Below are positions 12,176 through 23,848 of a stretch of 64,000 bases of DNA, in pieces. The DNA lies in NCBI RefSeq assembly GCF_033958435.1, contig NC_134141.1, forward strand, positions 98,993,001 to 99,057,000, in the 5' to 3' direction. The position numbers and the translations under genes were made by a program. Origin of the DNA: Carettochelys insculpta (lineage: Eukaryota; Chordata; Testudines; Carettochelyidae). Under the pieces are notes generated by a model that was not told where the DNA came from, did not search any database, and worked only from the letters and a program-made list of their open reading frames with translations. Each line of letters opens with the position of its first letter. The first letter of the stretch is position 1.

Positions 12176-12718
12176 ACTCTTGCTTCCCATTTACCTCCAC
12201 CACTCCCACTCTTGAATATGCTCCATTGTTCCTGAATTTTCCTTTTCCTCTTGTGCCTCACATTAATTAATTGGTTAATTCTCATACTAAATTTTCCCCT
12301 GAATTATGCTACCCAAAAACTATCTTCTCAAAAACAATCAACATTTATTTGACTGTTACACCTCACTTCTCCAAAATGTTCTCAATTATTTGGTCTTTGG
12401 AATGCAAAGTATCGCTTCCTGCTTTCTTACACATACCAAGAGATTTGACCACATCACTTTGAGTCATAAATGACTTTATTGGCTGTCCGTGGATTTCAGA
12501 ATCCAGTTCAAAATTACTTCCTTGTTTGACAAACTCCCTGAGGACTTCCTAAAGTTTACAAAATGGATCTTGTGTGTCTCCATGTTCTCCACACTGCTCC
12601 TTGCATTCAGTTAGCAGGTACTATGTGTCCCGTCTCACAACTCACCACTGCAGGGGTGAACGTCTTCACCTCTTCAGCCTTCCTGCATCTCTCTGACTTA
12701 CCAGTTCTCCCTCTCTTT
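12176..12718. other. no gene seen
   Basis: AT-rich, with three short unconvincing frames. Confidence 0.5.
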
Positions 12719-13148
12719 GGCTATATCTACACTAATGAGTTTTTTCGAAAAAGCTAGGGGCTCTTTTGAAAAATACTGTGAAGCATCTACACACAAAATG
12801 TGTTCTTTCTCTATTAAATCAGAAGAATGCAACACTTTTTCTGGTGGCCTTCTTCCTCTCCCAGATGAGGAAGAGTGCATTTTTTGAAAGATTCTTTCAG
12901 AAAAAATGTGTGTAGATGCTCTTGGGGCCCTTTCTACAAAATAGCTGTCCTCATGGCGCTGGATTTTTCAATCCATAGCCCATTCTTTCAACAGAGCGAG
13001 GGCTGCATGAATGTTCTCTATTGAAAGACCGGATTGATTTTTTTCAATCTGCTTTTTGGTGTGTGGATGTGCTCTTTCGAAAGAAGTTTTTTTTGGAAGA
13101 GATCTTTTGGAAGAACTTTCGAAGGATCACTGTAGCATAGACATAGCC
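12719..13148. mobile_element. foldback Harbinger-like MITE
   Basis: Ends GGCTATATCTACACTA (12,719-12,734) and 'tagcatagacatagcc' (13,133-13,148) are an imperfect inverted repeat. The arms are rich in TTCGAAAG-type motifs, and internal 'ctacacacaaaatgtgttc' and 'tgtgtgtagatgctc' are also inverted relative to each other. Flanks are ttt / ttc, so the 3-bp target duplication is blurred. Non-coding. Confidence 0.8.
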
Positions 13149-14090
13149 TTCAAGTCTCCACTATCCAATCAGAAGACTGCCTCATAATAAAACACACCTC
13201 TGCTATTACTTCCATCATGAAGGGATGACAGGATCAAATTGTGTTTGTACCAGGTTTTCAAGTTGTCTCCAAGTTTTCTTGAACTAAGCCTATCTCAGAT
13301 GTTAAGGTGCAAACTTTACCCTTCTCAGGATATGCCTGTGGGAGATTGACCTCACTCTCTGGGAACAGGGATTAAAGGAAATGTTGGAAGAGGCAAAGAT
13401 GTACTCTTTCAATCTCAATCACCCTGGAGACAAGACAGGAAGGGGAACACTAATACTGAGGAGAAATGATTGGTATGCTGTAGATCTGCTGTATGTCCTT
13501 TTCCTGTAAGGCCTGATTCCCGTAGGATTCTGTTTCTATTGGGCAGCCAGTCTGAATTTGCACAACTCCTTCTTCTCCCAATCTCCTACTGCTCCCTCCT
13601 GGTAGAGACATGTCAAATGTAATTACTATTCCAAACAGTGTCAACTTAGGCACAGAAATTTGAAAACATATCCATTACTGCTTTGTGATGAGGGGCAGTG
13701 GCATAAAGAACAGCTTCTTCTTCAAGTCCCTGAAATTCCACAGAGTCCTGAGGATTCTCATGATACTCCAGAGAATGGACTTTGATAGCATCCCAGAGGA
13801 GAGATCATGCCAGTTTTCCCTTTTATGCCCTATCAGCCACTTCTACAGACTTTGGTTGCCTCTGCTTGTAACAGTACTGGGGACAATCTGGCCCCAAATA
13901 TGGCCATTATACCCAAGTAATGTCTTCCTATCTTGGACATCAGACCTATATTCTTTGGAAGTGATGGGAAATTGCTGCTCCTGCTGCTTCTTTTTTATTT
14001 TAATTTTTTTTTATTTTTTATTTTTAAGGTATGGATTTATTCATCCAACTTATTCTGGATACGATACAATGCCTGTTACTACAACTTAAA
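13149..14090. other. no gene seen
   Basis: The 134-codon frame at 13,685-14,089 has no recognisable domain and ends in a T-rich tract. No repeat recognised. Confidence 0.5.
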
Positions 14091-14446
14091 AGCTACGTCT
14101 ACACGTGTATGCTACATCCAAATAGCTTATTTCGATGTAGCGAAATCGAAATAAGCTATTTCAATGAATAGCATCTACACTTCCTCCAGGGCTGGTGCCG
14201 TCGACGTTCAACGTCGACGTTGGGCAGCACTACTTTGAAGTAGGCGCTGCAGGGGAGCATCTACACGCCAAAGCGGCTCACATTGAAATAAGGGTGCCAG
14301 GAACAGCTGCAGACAGGGTCCCAGGGCGGACTAGCACTTCTGGGGCAACAGCAAGCCGCTCCCTTAAAGGGCCCCTCCCAGACACACTCAGCCTGCACAG
14401 CACATGGTCTGCAGAGCCACAGGCACGCACACCCCGTCGAGGCAGT

Positions 14447-15799
14447 ATGGATCCCCAGCAGCAGCCAGAGGTCCACCCACCCGCCCCTGCAGGAGCAGTG
14501 CTTGCCCTGCTCAATGCTATGCAGGAGGTAGCTGACCACCTTCTATTCGCGGAAGAGGAGCTGCCCCCAGGGGAGGAGGAAGCAGCCCCAGACCTTGCTG
14601 CCCTCCGACCCCCGCAGCCGCATACGCCGCCGGCTGTGGAGCTACCCCATGAGCACAGAATGGTGGGAGCGGCTGGTGCTCGGTGAGTGGGACAATGAGT
14701 GCTGGCTCCAGAACTCTCCGCATGAGCCAGCAGACATTCCTGGAGCTCTGCCAGTGGCTCACCCCCGCACTGAGGCACCAGGACACCTCCATGCGGCGTG
14801 CCCTCACGGTCGAGAAATGGGTCGGCATCACTGTCTGGACAGCTGCAGATCTGACAGCTACAGATCCATGGGGCAGCAGTTTGGCATGGGCAAGGCCACC
14901 GTCGGGGCTGTCCTCATGGAGGTAAGAGGACCTGGGGAGGAGCTCTGGGGTGAAGGGCAGCCCTCGGGGAGGGAGCCCTGGGGTGGAGGGCCAGACACAC
15001 CCAGCATACCCCTCACTGGTGCTCTCCCATGTCCTTCCCCTGCAGGTCGTCCGTGCCATCAATGCCCTGCTCCTCCACAGGCTCATGCGGCTTGGGGACC
15101 CGGATGCTGCCATTGCGGGTTTGCCAGCCTGGGCTTCCCAAATTGCTTTGGGGCTCTGGATAGGACCCATCTCCCCATCTGTGATCCGGAGCACAGTGGA
15201 GGATGCTTCCTGAACAGGAAAGGCTACCATTCAGTGGTCCTCCAGGCCTTGGTGGACAGCTGGGGCTGCTTCCTGGACATTTATGTTGGGTGGCCTGGCA
15301 GCACCCATGATGCCCGGGTGTTCAGGAATTTGGGCCTGTGCTGCCAGCTGGAGGCGGGGACCTACATCCCCCAGTGGGGATCCCTGTGGGGGACACCACC
15401 ATTCCCCTCTGCATCGTCGCAGACGCAGCATACACCCTCCGGCCCAGGCTCATGCACCCTTACAGGGGCCATCTCTCAGCCAGCCAGGAGCGGTTCAACA
15501 CGCACTTGAACCATGCACGCCAGGTGGTCGAGCGCACTTTTGGCCGCCTCAAAGGGCGCTGGAGGTGTCTCCTCACCCGATTGGATGCAGGCACCACCAA
15601 CATCCCCCAGGTTGTGGGCGCATGCAGCGCACTCCACAACCTGGTGGAGAGCAAGGGGGAGGCATTCTTCCAGGGCTCAGCTGTGGAGGCTGACAGGGCT
15701 GACATGCAGCCACCCGCTGCACCCAATTGCCAGGTGGTCCCCAAGGGGATCCGGGTCCGGGAGGCCCTGTGGCCCCATTTCGACCAGGCCGCGGGGTGA
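14447..15799 (+). pseudogene. HARBI1-like Harbinger transposase (DDE_Tnp_4), frameshifted
   Basis: DNA transposase that would cut and paste Harbinger ends. The start at 14,447 gives MDPQQQ, the same start as copy 2 (which has 11 Gln). An intron is visible: donor GAG|GTAAGA with GT at 14,922 and acceptor CCCCTGCAG ending at 15,045. The DDE triad is readable: Asp in 'GALDRTH' (15,159), Asp in 'GSTHDARVF' (15,309), Glu in 'VVERTFGRLKG' (15,530). At least two frameshifts break it: near 14,615 in exon 1, and a one-base loss near 15,380 relative to copy 2 ('QWG' then 'IPVGDTT'). Disruption near 14,710-14,870 suggests more. An AATAAA signal follows at about 15,902. It is non-functional as it stands. 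Assignment to Harbinger rests on the motif set and on the paired Myb gene in copy 2. Confidence 0.85.
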
Positions 15800-15959
15800 A
15801 CGCTGGCAGGCCACCCACTGCACCCCCCCATCCTCCACAACACTCCCTGCCCCCACACCCACACCACAGAGCACCCAAGAGCACCCCCCCACTTTTCTTG
15901 CAAATAAAAATGGACCTGTTGTTTTTGAAACCAAAAAACAGTGAATTCTCTTATTAATA

Positions 15960-15979
15960 CTATATATATATATATATAG
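15960..15979. repeat. (TA)n microsatellite
   Basis: Ten TA units between the two convergent 3' ends of Harbinger copy 1. Copy 2 lacks the expansion at this point. Confidence 0.9.
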
Positions 15980-16125
15980 AACACAAGGGGGGAACTATTT
16001 ACATGGGGGGCAGGTACCATAAAAGAACAGTGGTCCAACACAAACTATATACAAATAATGGGGGATATGTACAAAGGGGGAGGGGGGGCTACGTCCTCGG
16101 CCCTGCACCCCTCACAGTTCTGGAC

Positions 16126-16574
16126 ATAGCTGAGGACAGCAGTCTCCAGGGCCCTGGTTTTTCAAATTATTCAGCCAAGCCAACTCCTGAATCTGCAAAA
16201 AGCCCCAGAGAAGCCAGTAGGGTTGGCCATTGGTGAAGGGGTCTTCCCATGTGTTGTAACTTAGGCCCCAAGTTGGTTGCAATTTCAGGCTGTTCAGTGG
16301 TCCATTTCCCAGTGGACAGGTGCCTCTAACACAAAATCACCAGCACAACAAAGACCAATTTGTCAGCCTTTTTGGTAATTGCAGGGCCTGAGCCTGAGGG
16401 CAGCATTTGGTGCTTCTCAGGAGGTGTTCAACACTGCAAAGAGCAGGCTCCTCAAAGAAGCCAATCAGTAAAAAGTACATTGTTATCCCTGTCCTTCTAG
16501 TTCAGTGTGAGACACATTGGTAGGGTAGTGAAAAGAGACCCTGCACTGCTGTTGATTATATTGTAACTATTCTG
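16126..16574. other. no gene seen
   Basis: Minus-strand frames directly after the Harbinger homology (16,040-16,250) do not match the Myb C-terminus of copy 2. They may be a diverged subfamily tail or unrelated DNA. Confidence 0.4.
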
Positions 16575-16905
16575 GAGATAAATAGCAGGCTTCAGCCATC
16601 AAGGATGTTAATGTAAACCAGGGGAGCTGACTGCCAGAAGGGGTGCGGCCTCGTGGAAATGGCAGGGCTGAGGACAACCAGTCCTCCACACCACCTGAAG
16701 CACAGCGTGCCTCACTGCCTTCCCTCAGAGTCACATGGAGCATGCAGTGGTAGTGATTTAGAGGGCCTGGAGCTCCAGCCACCTCTGCGGTTGAAGTATA
16801 AGTAGTGGTAGCTGGGATCCCTGGGCCCGTTTGAATTGCTGGGCCCTGGGGCAATTGTCCCCTTTGCCCTTCCCTTTTCCCCCATCAGCAGACCTGAATG
16901 TAACA
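16575..16905 (-). repeat. GC-rich dispersed repeat, copy 1
   Basis: The reverse complement contains 'ccagggcccagcaattcaaa' (about 16,834-16,853), which is close to 'ctggggcccagcatttcaaa' at 49,484-49,503. The flanking order (a G-rich run, then this motif, then 'cccag') is also shared, so both belong to one interspersed family. I cannot name it. The frames here are by-products of composition. Confidence 0.5.
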
Positions 16906-18627
16906 CATTATAGAAGCACTACATTCATAGACATTTTAAAGACTTAATACAGATGATCAAGTTGTCTCCATTTAATGCTATATTTTACTGTTCACCAAAT
17001 TAAAGCCCATGTGCCATATGTTATTTAGCAGTCTTAACTCATCTATTGCCACTTCATTGCTGTAATTTTCTGGCATTAGGTTCCCAAGGGTATATCTGGT
17101 AGACACAAAGTACAAGTAAGCCTGCAGGTTTCTACAGGCAAAGCAAATGTTGATGTTATTGCTACACTCTGTTCAATTTGAGTGAATCTCAGTTATGACA
17201 ACAATAGGATGCTTGTTACATCTCTAAGAGCCAGGGATCTAACAGAGACACCCAATACATATCAGTAATGTTTTTAAGAACCATTTCTTAAAAAACAAAT
17301 CTAAAGCTCTTGCTTAAATCATAGAAATGTCAATGTATTCACCTCTGCAAAGATTCCACTGAAATCCCAAAGCATATCAATATGCTGATCTAAGATCTTT
17401 GAGAGAAGCAACATCAGGTATTAGGAAGGTTTATTCACCTGTTTAGAGCAAATACGTTTTATTTTCTTCTCAAAAGGTAATATACTTAAAAATCTGACAT
17501 TTTAAAGCAAACACAGTAAACACAGATTTTGATTAAAATGTAACATTTTCATTGGCTCTGATATGTGCAAAACTCTGCTTTCTTTTTTATACTCAGCTGC
17601 AGAGTATACCATTAAAATGCTGCTGAATATGAAACAAATACTAAAAAGGTATTTTAGCTATATTTACTGGATTTAAGTGTTCTGCTGTGAAGTAGTTTAT
17701 TCATGCAGCAGCCTTTGCTACAGAAAACAATAATGTTAAAAGCAATCATTTTCTTGGACTAAAATCCCAAAAGCTGTTTCACAACCTTGTACTATATATA
17801 TGAATATATGGTTTTGAATACTGTGGTATTTCAGAGTGTCAGTGTTTCAATAACATAGTGCGAAATAGAGCCATCTGCATTCTGTATGCTGAGCAAAGAA
17901 ATAAAATTATGCTCTAAGGCGACCGTGAAACTGTGGCATTCCAAAAATGGCATATTGCAATGTATCCTAGAGCATTAGATATCCGTTAATCTTTTAGCAG
18001 CTTTTTTTTGAATAGGACATTGCTTTGAGCATGAATGCTTGTTTCCAAAGAGACCATGCCCTCGTCTTTGGGAAGACTACAGAAAAAAATTGTCAGGACA
18101 CCAGATTTATAATCCTTTCTCTTTTTGAAAAATTACCATGTAATCACTAATCTCCGGACAACTTTGGTTTAACGGCATCTAAAAGATAGCACTGTATTAC
18201 TGGAGTACACTCACCAGAAGGCAGAATACAAGGGTGTTGGTAGACGGAATGCATCCAAGATTTCCAGACAAGACTTGCGGTAATCTCCAGGCACAAAGAT
18301 GGTAGTGTCACCTTCAAATCTAATTACCAGAGCAGGGAAGTCTACAGTGTTATTTTTAGCACATGGTATGAGCCCCAAGCCAGGCCCTGAGACTCACAGT
18401 TGTGGGTATTTTTTGTAGTGTACACATACCCTCAACATCATAAAAGACTGGCAAAGGTTAAAAATGCTGACTTATTACAAGTTTTCCTTCAACAATTTGA
18501 TAATTTGTTAAGTTAATGAGTCTACTACCTGGACATGCTGAGAGCAGGAAAATATATTCCCAGAGGATCACAATCTGATAACCTTGAGCAGCAGCTCAAA
18601 AAGCTCCAGTGATTTCAATGGAATTAC
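16906..18627. other. no gene seen
   Basis: About 1.7 kb of AT-rich sequence with no frame above the noise and no recognised repeat. Confidence 0.5.
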
Positions 18628-18950
18628 AAGTTGAACTTCTCTCATCTAGCACCCTCAGGATCTGATCAGTGCTGACTGAGGCAATTTGTAGGACCACAGG
18701 AGGTCAATATTGTCTAACATATTACCAACACTTCCACAGTGTACCGGGCTCTTAGAAGACATCTAGGGGTAAATTACAGCTAAAAAACAGCACAGAACAC
18801 TGAAATTGAGGATTGATGGCTGTAAAGAAATTTTATGGGACCATGCGAAACTTGGTCACATCCATGAAAGGTGGTTGTCCAGTTAACTAAAATCATTCTG
18901 GATTACATATGGTGCCAGATCAGAGAGTTCTGCATGAGAGGCTCAACCTG
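18628..18950 (-). mobile_element. Tigger-like MITE with CAGGTTGAAC ends, copy 1
   Basis: Left end 'caagttgaacttctctcatc' (18,628-18,647) after TA; right end 'gaggctcaacctg' to 18,950, followed by TT. The interior is collinear, in reverse, with 48,655-48,980: both carry the 'ggtcacatccatga / catgggtgtggcc' and 'tgtaaagaaatttt / aaagtttgtttaca' segments. TA target sites and ends of this type fit Tc1/mariner-Tigger non-autonomous elements. Non-coding. Confidence 0.75.
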
Positions 18951-20254
18951 TTCTTTCAGCGTAAGGTACCATTCAACATGGGTTTGGAGTTCAAGAAACT
19001 GACGCTCTTTTCTTCCCAACCAAACTTGGGAATAAATAATAATTTTAATCAACCACCTTTTAAATTAAAGGTAACTCCTTTCAATTTTAGGAAATGTGTG
19101 TACTTTAGATGCAGTATATTCACATCCTATTAATTATTACAGGTGTCTGCATAATCAATTACACAATATTATACCATTTTCTTTCTTAGAGGATTGGGCT
19201 TTGGAATGTCATGCTTTCACAATGTGAAACTGCACATAGTATGAAACAAAATCCACTAACTGAAGGAATTTTAGAGTGTTATGAGATTATATTTCATTTT
19301 ATAATGTCAAAGGTTCCAGAGACAAAAATTTGCAACAGTTAAGAAGTATGACCTCAAAATTAGTCACAAGAAATTCCAGGCATAAACGTCAGCATTAACT
19401 CTCGAGCAGCAAGCTGTTGTCTGAAAAATCTGAGAGAAGGTATGAATCTTTCATCCTTATTCATGTGAGTAATCCTTGCTTACACATGGAGTACCATTGA
19501 CAACCTGGGCAACTTGTGTAAATGAGAATTACTCAGGTAACAATAAGTGCAGAATTAGGCCCTTTAATTGTGAAAACTCCTCAGTAGGTCAAGTAGATGA
19601 TCCCAGTTTGATAAATCTGTTAAGAATTTGCCCTAAGTCCCTTAACTTTGATTTTGTCCCCTAGTGTAGACCAGGACAGAGACACTGAATGTTACCTTTA
19701 CAACCATAAAATTTGAAAATTTGTCTGTGGAAAAGGACAACAATTATACTGAAGAGAATAAATGTTTTGACAATATTTTGCTAGCGGATGATTTCTGGAA
19801 AATCTCCACAGTCACCTAAATTTATACCTATAAACATATACCATTTCTGAGCTATAAATGGTTTAAGAATAGTTTCTAGAGGTTGGAGTGGCAATGTGAT
19901 GGCCAGCCACGTTCATTAGGTGGTTATGGAAATTTTTGGAGCAATACTTCAGATCCAAAGACAGAGACATAACAGAAGATACATGTTATATCATGCTCTA
20001 ACACACAACTAAAAAAAAGTTTGAGCATTCCATGATTTTAACTGATTCAACAAACAGTTTAAAGACGCCCCCCCCAGCTTTATTAGTTTATTTTGTAAGA
20101 CTGAAAACAAAGCTATTAGTAGAAGTTGTTCAAAATGGTGGCCTGCATTTTCAATGAGTTAAGTCCTCAGTTCAATAAAATTCTTAAGCATATGCTTAAG
20201 TCCCATTTAACTCAATGAGAATTCAGCATGTGCTTAAAGTTAATGCTTTAACTC
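18951..20254. other. no gene seen; contains ancient-looking palindromic sequence
   Basis: AT-rich. 19,450-19,570 and 20,110-20,250 show 'tgagtaatcc / attactcag' and CTTAAGCATATGCTTAAG (20,183-20,200, perfect palindrome) patterns of the kind found in old amniote interspersed repeats. No coding signal. Confidence 0.4.
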
Positions 20255-20750
20255 TGTATCTAGAATTACAGGAACACACGATTGGAAGGGACTCAAGAGA
20301 TCATCTAGTCCAGCATATCTGGGCTGAAGCAGGACCAAGTATACCTGGACCATCCCAGACAGATGTTCACCTAATCTGCTTTTTAAAACCTCCAGTGACA
20401 GGGATTCCACAATCTCTCTTGGTACTTAGCTACTCTTATAGTTAGTAAGCTTTTCCTAATCTAACCTAAATCTCCCTTACTGCAGCTTAAACCCCTTATT
20501 GCTTGGCCTAACATGTGGTGGACATAGAGAACAATGGATCACCATCCTTTTTATAATGGTCCTTAACATATTATAAAACTGTTGTCAATTCTTCTGCTCA
20601 ATCTTCTTTCTCAAATTAAACACAACCAGTTTTTTAACCTTTCCTTGCACGTCATGTTTTCTAAATCACTGATCATTTTTTGTTGCTCTTTTACAATTTG
20701 TTTACCCCTTTCTGAAAGTATGATGCCCCAGACAAGACAAAATACTCCAG
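20255..20750 (-). mobile_element. CR1 LINE, 3' half (split by a Harbinger derivative)
   Basis: Minus-oriented CR1 3' region: 'gattggaagggactcaagag' near the 3' end, then the degenerate C-terminal coding region, ending at 'aatactccag' where the Harbinger derivative 20,751-21,462 begins. It resumes at 21,463 in the expected order. Confidence 0.85.
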
Positions 20751-21462
20751 GGCTACGTCTACACGTGAAGCCTACTTCGAAGTAGCCTATTTCGATGTGG
20801 AGACATCGAAATAGGCTATTTCAATGAATAACGTCTACACATCCTCCAGGGCTGGCAACGTCGATGTTCAACATCGATGTTGCACAGCACCACATCGAAA
20901 TAGGCGCAGCGAGGGAACGTCTACACGCCACAGTAGCACACATCGAAATAAGGGTGCCAGGCACTGCTGCAGACAGGGTCACAGGGCAGACTCAACAGCA
21001 AGCCGCTCCCTTAAAAGGCCCCTCCCAGACACACTTGCACTAAACAGCACAAGATACACAGAGCCGACAACGAGTTGCAGACCCTATGCATGCAGCATGA
21101 ATCCCCCGCTGCAGCAGCAGCAGCCAGAAGCCCTGGGCTAAGGGCTGCTGCACACGGTAACCATAGAGCCCTGCATGGGCTGGAGAGACAGCGTCTCTCA
21201 ACCCCCCAGCTGATGGCCGCCATGGAGGACCCCACAATTTCGATGTTGCGGGACGCGCAACGACTACACGGTCCCTACTTCGACGTTGAACGTCGAAGTA
21301 GGGCGCTATTCCCATCCCCTCATGGGGTTAGCGGCTTCGAAGTCTCGCTGCCTAACGTCGATGTTAACATTGAAATAGCGCCCAACACGTGTAGCCGTGA
21401 CGGGCGCTATTTCGAAGTTCGTGCCGCTACTTCGAAGTAGCGTGCACGTGTAGACACAGCTC
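20751..21462. mobile_element. internally deleted Harbinger derivative (direct relative of the two-gene element)
   Basis: The left end GGCTACGTCTACAC and about 390 bp follow the transposase side of the autonomous copies, including the 'ccagggctgg' block, the palindrome AACATCGATGTT (a variant of AACGTCGACGTT) and the start of the transposase frame (MNPPLQQQQPEAL at about 21,098). This is joined to about 300 bp matching the Myb side of 27,890-28,100 in reverse, with 'gggcgctatttcgaag' and the right end 'cgtgtagacacagct'. Both genes are deleted and the ends kept, the standard origin of a MITE. It lies inside a CR1. Confidence 0.9.
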
Positions 21463-21655
21463 TTGTGAGGCATCACGAAAGCCAAGTAAAACTGAACAGT
21501 TAGTTCCTATATTTTACATACAATACTCCTGTTAATATATTACAGAAGGATATCACATTGTTGATTAATATCAGTGATCCATTATAACCTGCAGATTGTT
21601 TACAGCAGAACTACTATCTAGCCAATTATTTCCTCTGTATAGCATTGACTAACCT
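21463..21655 (-). mobile_element. CR1 LINE, continuation after the Harbinger derivative
   Basis: Resumes with 'tgtgaggcatcac', the CR1 sequence expected after 'actccag', and continues 'acatacaatactcctgttaa' through the typical CR1 block to about 21,655. Orientation minus, as in the part before the insertion. Confidence 0.8.
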
Positions 21656-22203
21656 GAATACAGTTTTGATGTCCACATTTTATCAAAAAATTGGGGCGGA
21701 AGCAGAAAAGAGCCACAAAGATGACTTGAGGTTAGGAGAAAATGCTTTACAGAGAGAGATTTAAAGAGCTCCATCTGTTTAGCTTATCAAAAAATTGAGA
21801 CATGACTTGATTATAGTGTATATGTACCTTCACAGAAGAACATACCCAAAGTATTTTTATTCTAGCAGAGAAATGCATAAGAAGAAGCAAGAGATGTAAA
21901 CTGAAGCCAGACATATTCAAGTTAAAAATTAGGCACACATTTTTAACAGTAAAGGTGATAAACTGTGGGAGCATGCAAAGGGAGGTATATTCTTCAGCTC
22001 TTAACATCATGTCTTCACATCAAAATTAGATGCATTCCTGGAAGATGAGTTTTAGGCAAACACGAGTTAAGCTGTAATCAAACACAAATTATTGGGCATT
22101 ATGCTGGGATAGCTGGGTGAGGTTTAATGGCCTGTAATATATAGGAGGTCAGAGTAAAGGATCTAATGGTTCCTTCTATCCTTAAACTTCGTAAATCCAT
22201 GTG
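21656..22203 (+). mobile_element. CR1 LINE, 3' end
   Basis: Plus-oriented CR1 of another subfamily: 'agccacaaagatgacttgag', 'tttaaagagctccatctgtt', then the 3' untranslated block 'taatggcctgtaatatatag' and the tail near 22,203. It abuts the opposite-oriented CR1 fragment. The only frame is a short accidental one on the other strand. Confidence 0.85.
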
Positions 22204-23848
22204 TATGCTTATGTGCTTTGCTGAAAAGGAATAGTTTGCAGAATTAAGTACACCTGAATATTGAGACCAATATTTTTAGAAGGAGTTACTAATTTTATGT
22301 GCCACAAGTTTTGGGACCCAACTTAAAATATATGATTTTCTGAGGTACAACAATCCCTCACTGGGAGTTGTGCTTGTAAATCTGAGACCAGAACTGGTGT
22401 AATATAACAGCAGTACTGCAATGTTTTGAGTCTTTCCTGTAGAATAGGATTGCAAGCGTTTGTTTGTTTGTTTGTTTAAATAGAAATGCTGGATCCTTCT
22501 CTCTGTCAATGGGAGATGGCATTTTAAGATTCAAGGGCTCCATGGCTTTGCTGAAAGATTTTGAGTTCAACCATTTTTAACATACATATGGTTTTATAAT
22601 AAAATCAAAACCTTTGAAAAGGAATTACTAAATGGAATGGAACCTATAGTAAGCCACAAGCCAAAAGACCAGCAAAGAAACAACAATGGTTGCTTAGTAG
22701 AGGTGGCCTTGAACTGAAGGTTGTACAGATGAATGTACTGGAAGCCTCGGATACAATATAAAAATGTTCACTTTAGAAACAACTTACATCTTTACAGCAA
22801 ATTTTAATGTAATATTTAAACAATGCTGAATTATTTTCTTGCTGTATGCGGTTCTCTAACATACAAAAGAGAAAAATAGGTTTATTTTTGCTAGAAATGG
22901 TTCTTTAGATGTGAAGATGTATTTACACCAATGCTTTGCCTGTGATCTATGCATGTTCAGGTACTGGTCTATAATAAAACTACTGTTTTTGCATCAATTC
23001 TTCATACTTCATATCAGAAATAATTTAAATTCTCTAGAACACTGCTTTACATGAATATTACAGTAGCGTCACCTGAGATAATTAGTCTAAATTTTTGAGT
23101 TTAGAAGCTTAAAGGACAGTGTTGTTAAATCAGAATACCTATTATACTTTTTCTGTATTATTTCAATGTCACTATGTGCTGGTACTAACCAGCTGGAAAT
23201 AATAACTGACTTCAATTGCCTCATGTTTGATGCTTGCCAAAAAGTATACACAATAGCATGTTTAATTCCTCATGTTTTGTTTGCATATTAATAAAAGGAA
23301 ATTGTAGACAGCAACTGCAAATAATGCATAGACAGCAAAAGGTCTGGTTTGGAAGTTCTGCATTTATTTATGAGTTACTCGATAAAATAAGGTCCAAAAA
23401 AGTCTTGGTTATGTGATCAATATTTGCAAACTAAACCTACTGCATGGATGCAATTCTTGAACACTCTCTTGCTCAGGTGAGTAATCCTGGAAGAGCCAGT
23501 CCTATTGATTTCAGCTGGACAAGTCACATGTGGATGAGGATTACTAACGAAAGTAATCATTTGCATGATCAGTTCCTATCAAAGTAATGGGTAAAATTAA
23601 TTATTGGTGAAGTCAGATGGGGATAATTTGGCTCATATGCTAAAAATAGTTAGTCTTCACTTCACGTTTTACTGCTGAAAGAAGGAAGAAATAGTCAAAT
23701 ATAGTAATGAGATACTTTAAAATAAAAATGTATCAGGAAAGAATCACAAGGGCATCACTTTTTTGTTCTGTTTCCTCTTATTTTATTTGTTTCATTTGTT
23801 CCTGTTATTCTCAGTATTTTTAGATGCTTTCCATACTTTTTCACTCAG
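22204..23848. other. no gene seen; contains a short (TTTG)n tract
   Basis: AT-rich. A (TTTG)5 tract lies at about 22,459-22,477. 23,460-23,580 shows the 'gtgagtaatcc / ggattactaa' inverted pattern also seen near 19.45 kb. No coding signal. Confidence 0.45.

Larger units (their letters stand above)
14091..16125 (+). mobile_element. PIF/Harbinger transposon copy 1, 3'-truncated
   Basis: The left end AGCTACGTCTACAC (14,091-14,104) and sub-terminal block, including the palindrome AACGTCGACGTT at about 14,209-14,220, match the right-hand end of the two-gene copy at 27,890-31,838 in reverse orientation. It carries the transposase gene, then its poly(A) signal, then about 150 bp homologous to the 3' untranslated end of the convergent Myb-like gene (around 15,990-16,120). 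Beyond about 16,125 homology is lost and no right terminal repeat is found, so the Myb gene is absent. The element is a dead fragment. Confidence 0.85.

Noticed and set aside
13685..14089. A 134-codon frame that could be a host exon
   Set aside because: No family resemblance, ends in a T-rich tract translating to Phe/Leu runs, no supporting splice pattern.
14517..15230. A 237-codon minus-strand frame opposite the transposase
   Set aside because: Same reason: the plus strand has the DDE motifs and intron. The antisense frame owes its length to GC content.
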